A stretch of 64,000 bases of DNA, taken from the NCBI GenBank assembly GCA_032629725.1, contig JAFEVB010000009.1:191001-255000 (forward strand). Reading direction: 5' to 3'. This document shows positions 58,630 to 64,000 of the stretch, piece after piece. Below the pieces are notes generated by a model. That model worked only from the letters and a program-made list of their open reading frames with translations, had not been told where the DNA came from and ran no database searches. The translations under genes were made by a program, and so were the position numbers. How positions within the stretch are numbered: the first letter of the stretch is position 1; each line of letters begins with the position of its first letter. This DNA is from Gremmenia infestans. Taxonomy: Eukaryota > Ascomycota > Leotiomycetes > Helotiales > Hamatocanthoscyphaceae.

Positions 58630-60180
58630 AAGGGGGAGATAAGATAGTATCTATAGTTTAATACAAGTATATTAGCAAATGTTTTCCTCGAGGTAGTCTG
58701 CTAGAAGCCTCAGTCTGCTATGCTTTCTGCGGCACCTACGGGCGGAACATTGCATAATGCTGCTGATGGGTAGAGCGACAGAAAAATAAGTTTCTAGGTG
58801 CATGTTGATAGCTGAGAAACAAACCTCACGTTTTTTATGCATTTATTGCGTTCTTCTATGCCGTCTAATATAGGTCCTTTCTGCTGCATCTCTGTGGGAG
58901 GTTGCTCAATTGACCTTTCTAGATCCAGTTTTGCTTGCTCAACCATGTCTCTTGTTCCTTCAGGGACTGTGACTTAAAGTACATTTGATGCTTTTCTACT
59001 CTATACTTGGCAAGTATCGAATTTCGGAAGGAACCACTTCAGGTGTATCGATTGGAAAAGCGATTTGAACATTTTCGATCCTGAAGTTGGACCTTGACTT
59101 CAAGCCGGGTAGGCTTAGGGCTTGTAATGCCTCGAGTCAATGCGCTCTACTTTTGTGTTTTGAGGTGTGTCAAAAACTGGTGGTAATAGTAAATAGAATT
59201 AAAATGAGGGTGAAGAGATTCTTGCATCACTTTAATATGCGTTGCTAAAAAGCGCCAGACTCTAATAGACTGCCCATGAAGGGCAACCGGTGCACTAGCA
59301 TTAGAGCTAGAAAATTTAATCTATAAATTCACTTACTTTGAAACTCGTCCATAGTCTTTTAGCGCTATCATTACATACCCCTCACTACTCCGTATTGAGT
59401 CGTTATATTGCGAGCTTGGGCACGTGATTCGCATAAGGGTAACTCCATATCTCACCTTTTTTAGTAGCGTAGTAAGCAGCCTTACAAATCAGGCGTCTGA
59501 ACAGCAGTGCCGGTACAATCACTATCAAGTATTAAGTGCTATCTGCAATTCCAAAATCCCAATTCCGGAATCCCAAAATCAATGATGCTTCCCGTTTGGT
59601 CTCTTTCGCTAACCATACAATACAACGGGGCAGTGTACAACGGCCCCCCAAGCTTTTGGGTTTTAATCGTTGCCAGTCCCACACCTCTGCCCACAGACCA
59701 CAATGACCCTGACCGTACCAGCTAGAAAGGAACTCAGGCTGTCAGGGTTTCTAGCAGGGGCGGGTCTTCTAAGGAACAAGCTGGGGTCTGTACAGTAGAC
59801 CTGGTTGCAGTAGTCAAGGTACCGGGGGGGTCTTTGCATGCTACAGTAAGATGATGCTGAACATGGCTTGTGCTCAAGATGGCTTAGGGCACAGAAACAA
59901 CAGGGTGTTCCGATCCGGTCGGTTGTGGCGTGCATAACTTGAGCCCGCCCAGCTCCGCAGGTCGTCCAGGTGTGCCTACCCGAGCTACTCTCTCATGGCC
60001 ACCCTTTCACTTGCATCTCTAAATATTATTTAAGAGAAGATTCTTACCATGCAGAACGAAATTTCTTTCCAAAATCGCAAAAGCAAATTTTGAAAATATG
60101 GGTAAAGTTTACTTTCTGTTTCTTGTGTGGTGTAATACAGAACAGGGAGTTCTGGACACTAACCTAGGTGCGCTCTGTGT
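58630..60180. other. Gene-poor region
   Basis: 1.5 kb, AT-rich, no gene seen. A C/G-run (GGGGGG near 59823) and an AATTCC-type palindromic cluster near 59548-59570 are the only structure noticed. Confidence 0.45.
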
Positions 60181-60189
60181 GAGATTGCA

Positions 60190-60619
60190 AATCCAAGAAG
60201 CATCAATTAATACCATCGATTGAATGGATCAACGTACTGACTATCCTAGTATCTCAAATTGTCTCAACTGCAATTGCAATAACCATCATCATAAGCGGCA
60301 CTACTGGATTACTCAATCTGCTAATCAGATATCTCGAATACCGCTCCCGCAACCGTACGTACTACGTTTTCCAAATGTACTCACTCACTGCCAAAATTCT
60401 TTTTTTGAACGCTGGCTAACACTTGCTTGCGTGACAACAGGCTCTCCAAACCAGCGCACTCGAGAGAGCGAACAACGACACTACCATCAACACGTCCACC
60501 TCGTCGGCACAAGTCCTCAATGGACTCGGCTTGCAAGTCCACCACAACGAGAGGCACTGGATGTTGAGCCTGAAATCGGCACTGTGCTAGATGAGATGGA
60601 TGTATTGGAAGGAGCATGA
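60190..60619 (+). CDS. Candidate small single-pass membrane protein, 5' end unresolved
   Basis: An exon at about 60190-60353 reads WINVLTILVSQIVSTAIAIT followed by IIISGTTGLLNLLIRYLEYRSRNR: one membrane helix with a basic cytosolic flank. A GTACGT donor at 60354 and a GACAACAG acceptor at 60440 join it in phase to RSPNQRTRESEQRHYHQHV, and the frame ends at TGA 60619 with an acidic tail (EPEIGTVLDEMDVLEGA). The ATG at 60224 is in a different frame from the helix, so the true start needs an upstream exon. About 105 residues would result. No family recognised; coding is supported by the in-phase splice and helix-tail design only. Confidence 0.4.
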
Positions 60620-61137
60620 AAGCTAGGCCCTAGGAATTGGGATTGGAATTGGAACGGCTGGGTCTTGGGTTTGTAGCTGGAGTTTGGATGGAGCTTGACA
60701 GATGGAGTACGTGAGGGATATACATGTACATGACACTTGATATTGCGCTCTCGGTCTTGACTCTGCGGTTCTGTGGGATAGATTTATGTTATGTATCGAT
60801 CGAAACAACAATTGTCGTTTCTGGGCTTGCATATAGCCGGGAACAATACTGATGGTGATTGAAGTCACGTGAAATGCACGCTATATTTGAAGAACTGAAA
60901 AACTATGATAGGAATGATGACTCTCATTGCATCTGGAGTGCATGTAGAGAAACTGAGCTGGAAAATGACGGTGCAGATAACGTGAAGAAAAAGCAGGAAA
61001 TATGTACGAGGCATTACAACAATGACATCTTGCCATCACTGCATCGACACTGGAAAATAGTTTGGTATATCTACATAACCCAATGCAAAGAACCGACCGA
61101 AACGCCATATCCCATTTTATATTCCCTCCGACAAAAC
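60620..61137. other. Intergenic region
   Basis: No gene seen. Includes the EBP2 3' region (minus strand). Contains a GGAATTGGGATTGGAATTGG near-repeat at 60634-60653. Confidence 0.45.
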
Positions 61138-62349
61138 TCATTTCTTTGCCGCTCTCCTGGCCTTCCCAGGCCTAGGCTTTGCACCGCCCTTCATCTTCTT
61201 ACTCGAAAAGCCCGTCAAGTCACCACTGGACATCGCATCACCGCTCTTCTTGAACCGTTTCTTGCCACCAAATCCGAATTTCTCGTCCTTCTTTTGGCGC
61301 TTGTTGGGTCCTATCCTGTCTTTTCGGGAAGGCTTGGCGGTCTCATCCTCAAGTGCTACATCGAAGATATCTGCTTCATTGGTCGTCTCGGTATCTGCGC
61401 CTTGGCGTTCTATTAAACATGATTAGCATAAAGTTCCAGTAATTCTTTACGGGCACATACTTCTCTTCAGAACCTTGATCTTCTCCATCGTTGTCTTGCG
61501 TTCCTTATCTCTCTCTTGTAGCTTCGCTACCTGCACCTGCTTGCCAAACTTCTTCAAGTCTCGCTGTTTCCTTGCATCAGAAGATGCTTTCTTGCTCGCA
61601 GCCTCGTCAATCAACTTCGCCTTGATCTTCGCCATGTGCTCATCCGCCTTTACCATCTCGGCGAAGTAGTCCGTCGGTCGCGTGAATTTAACACCCTCTG
61701 CTTTCAAGAGCTTGCGTCCTTCTTGTGCTGCAGACAGCGACTGTGCGTAAAAGGCCAACTCGCGATTCAAATCGTCCGAGACATCTTCAATCACTACTGG
61801 CGCAGAAGTGGTAATCGATTGATGCTCTGAGAAGGGTACTTTGGATGTGGGAAGTGCGATTCGTTTGAGGGCTGCGGTGAGGGCGACTGTGTTGTTTATG
61901 GTGAGACGTTGATGGGGAATCATATCTTCCTTCTCTTCATCGTCCAGATCTTCCAAGTCGGACACAGGTATGTCTTCGTCGTCCTCATCATCCTCCAAAT
62001 CATTCTCTTGGTCGTTTTCGCCTGCAGAGGAATCGCTGTCGCTCTCGTCGATACCTTCGAAATCAATCTGCCATATTGTCAGAGTCGTTTATAGAGCACA
62101 AATAGTATAACTTACCTGCATAGGTGCGCTTTCTGTTGCTTCCTCATCCCCATCACTCCCACTGTCTTCGGCTGCTTCCTCGACATCTTCCCAAACCTCC
62201 TCAACCTTCCCATTGGATTCTAGCTTATCCCCGCCTTTTTGCGCCTTCTTCTTCCTAGCAGCCTTTTCCTTCTTCTTTAAATTCAATTTTTTGAAATCGA
62301 CTTCCTTCTCTGCCACAAGGGCCATCTTTAGCTTGCCTTTCACAACCAT
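61138..62349 (-). CDS. EBP2: rRNA-processing protein Ebp2
   Basis: Nucleolar protein needed for maturation of 25S rRNA and the 60S subunit. Exons 62349-62116, 62067-61461 and 61409-61138 encode 370 residues. The N-terminus is basic (KLNLKKKEKAARKKKAQKGG), then a long acidic stretch (GSDGDEEATES, DESDSDSSAGENDQENDLEDDEDDED in parts). The conserved Ebp2 core follows: HQRLTINNTVALTAALKRI, DLNRELAFYAQSLSAA, FTRPTDYFAEMVKADEHM, KKFGKQVQVAKLQERDKE. The C-terminal exon carries RIGPNKRQKKDEKFGFGGKKRFKKS and the basic end PRPGKARRAAKK. Length is close to yeast Ebp2 (427) allowing for shorter acidic runs. Expected to be expressed with the ribosome-biogenesis regulon. Confidence 0.95.
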
Positions 62350-62672
62350 GGTGTCGATATTGCTGGTTTTGCGAAAAAGACGTAGCTGTGAGGTGGAACA
62401 GAGCTTCTGCTAAGAATTATTTTTTTGCGAGGCGGGAACTTTTTGCAGCGTAGCACTAACTCAATATAGTTAGCCGCTTTTTCCAATCGCATACCCCATG
62501 GAATAATTCCACGTCCATGTCCTCAACATCAATCGCATCTCAATGTGCAAGTCTTGCTAAATGTTCATTGATCACAACCGAAGCTGTGTATCTTTTTAAC
62601 TCAAAAGTTGAATATGTAAAGTAGTTTCATCACACCCCAAAAAGTCCTTTTCAAAACCAACTTCCATCAAAA

Positions 62673-63251
62673 CTACACCAAGGCTCTTCCGAAACCTTGG
62701 AAATCACCTTGGACATATTGTAATCTGGCACGATGGACATACATATCCAGATCACCAATTCCTCTTGAGGAACCTTCAGAGGCATGTACGTGTCTCTGGT
62801 CATCAAGGTGTGAATATTGCCAGCCAGTCAGGAAGTGATGACTGAGATCAAACCCCACCCCCTGTCTTGCGATGCTTGAAGAACATAATGCTGTACCTGG
62901 AGATCTTTCTGTGGGCCCAGCCAGCGCATTGAGCTAGTATAGCGCGATAGCCAGGCTACGAGCGAGCTTGAAACGGTCTTCCAGCGATGGGGCATTTGCC
63001 TCCCCGCGGATATCTCGAAGACTGACAAGCGGACTTCTCGGCGTTGCAACATTGGCGTAACCAACAAGTGTATGAGTTGCGCCCTCGTAAGTATGTGCAG
63101 AAGCACCAGTATATATACAGTCAAGGACACTCAAATCACCATCCGTGACGGAGATCCCATGAAGAAGACGCGCAACATAATCTCGATCTTCAAAATCCTG
63201 CCTGCGCAAGCGGCTATGTCTAGTGTTGGTATCTGTCTCCAATTTGGGCAA
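62673..63251 (-). pseudogene. Decayed DUF7580-type gene
   Basis: Three minus-strand frames together spell parts of the fungal DUF7580 kinase-like domain: RFKLARSLAIALY (about 62975-62934) ends at a stop, the adjacent frame continues SSMRWLGPQKDLQVQHYVLQ (to about 62870), and a third gives FDLSHHFLTGWQYSHLDDQR with DLDMYVHRARLQYVQG (about 62850-62690). Family members read similarly but in one frame (LARSLA...WLHKxLRSxNVLF...YLxGFEYSR...IYxHP). At least two frameshifts and no start can be inferred, so the gene is broken. DUF7580 domains are common in proteins near fungal incompatibility and NLR-like genes; function unknown. Confidence 0.55.
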
Positions 63252-63614
63252 AATCGTCTGCCCAGAATCAGGTTTGTATTTTCAAAATCTCCATTTCATT
63301 TTTACGTGGTTTCATGGCTAGTTGTCACTCCAGCACATCTTCCAGCTATTTTCAATCTAAGTCTTGCGATGTCTCCTTGGATGGAGAGGTTCTCCTGCCA
63401 AGAGTACCCTGTTCACTTCAAATTTGTCATGGATATTGCTGGTGACCTTTGATATTCCGGCAATATTCCATTGCGACGCAACCAGTTCTCAAGCGACCAC
63501 GTCAAAAGGCTTTAAATACCATACACTTCAAGCTACAGCGATATCTTTTAAAAAAAGGCGCTGGTACAACACTATTCACAGAGTGTCATCACCTGACTTG
63601 CCATGCACCTCATA
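63252..63614. other. Spacer between decayed gene and right-edge frame
   Basis: May contain 5' remains of the decayed minus-strand gene (a frame reading KFEVNRVLLAGEPLHP near 63420-63370). Nothing firm. Confidence 0.35.
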
Positions 63615-64000
63615 ATGCTGCATTCAAGATGTCTCGACACCGAGCTAGAGCTCTTAGACTTGGTCTCTAATTGTGAAACTGATGTCAATCCCAGAAAAGT
63701 TGTCGATGCGTTGACAGCCCTCTATTGCAGTGCGGAACAAGAAACTCCAAGCTGTTGGAATTCCTTTCGGCTAGGAGCCAGTATCAATATCTCGGTCACC
63801 AACAAGCTTCAGCCTCTTTCCTCTAAACAAAATGGATACCTCAAAAATGCCACCAGTAGACCGATGGTATTCTCCAAAACTCTCACTATTCTCGGGGATC
63901 ATAATTACCTACGGGATGAGTACTACGGCGCTGACTACGTGGCCGACCTCCTGTTTCTACTGCTAGATACCAGAATCCCAATCCTCTTGGCAGAGGATCT
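63615..64000 (+). CDS. Uncharacterised open frame running off the right edge
   Basis: From the ATG at 63615 (MLHSRCLDTELELLDLVSN) the frame stays open for 128 codons to the window end, with ordinary composition: VVDALTALYCSAEQETPSCW, SFRLGASINISVTNKL, MVFSKTLTILGDHNYL, ADYVADLLFLLLDTRIPILL. A frame this long without stops in sequence of this composition is probably coding. No motif recognised. It could be an exon of a larger gene continuing beyond 64000, and the ATG may be internal to it. Confidence 0.5.
   Translation, partial: MLHSRCLDTELELLDLVSNCETDVNPRKVVDALTALYCSAEQETPSCWNSFRLGASINISVTNKLQPLSSKQNGYLKNATSRPMVFSKTLTILGDHNYLRDEYYGADYVADLLFLLLDTRIPILLAED

Overview
This window comes from the nuclear genome of a filamentous ascomycete (Pezizomycotina). 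The evidence is short spliceosomal introns (mostly 37-90 nt, GTAAGT/GTATGT donors, YAG acceptors), Zn2Cys6 and HET proteins, Mub1/samB, 2EXR-domain proteins and a GH5 cellulase. Gene content and spacing fit Leotiomycetes (Helotiales-like) best, but that rank is inference. Gene models were built by hand: splice sites were chosen so that phases match and the summed exons are divisible by three.

Left part (1-25 kb) is mostly housekeeping: the 3' part of importin alpha (+), two convergent 2EXR-domain genes, a 2-oxoglutarate/Fe(II) oxygenase (-) divergent from MKT1 (+), PUS4/TruB pseudouridine synthase (-), a flavin monooxygenase (-), a truncated CorA-like membrane gene (-), VPS54 (-), and a secreted SMP-30-like propeller (+).

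The middle (24-46.6 kb) mixes accessory and regulatory genes: an APH-type phosphotransferase with an apparent splice/frame defect, a HET gene broken by a nonsense codon, a probable RFTS-domain chromatin protein (-), a DUF7730-type protein (-), a 1,109-residue secreted HExxH protein with long Ser-rich tracts (+), a divergent pair of C2H2 genes (one fused to ankyrin repeats), and a compact esterase / sugar epimerase / Zn2Cys6 regulator group. That group carries two Gal4-like CGG-N11-CCG sites, one in the esterase-epimerase divergent promoter and one upstream of the regulator gene, which suggests a self-regulated catabolic cluster.

Right part (46.6-64 kb) is gene-poor: samB (-), a secreted GH5 endoglucanase (+), long AT-rich stretches with small repeats, candidate small membrane proteins, the ribosome-biogenesis gene EBP2 (-), a decayed DUF7580-type gene (-), and an uncharacterised open frame running off the right edge (+).
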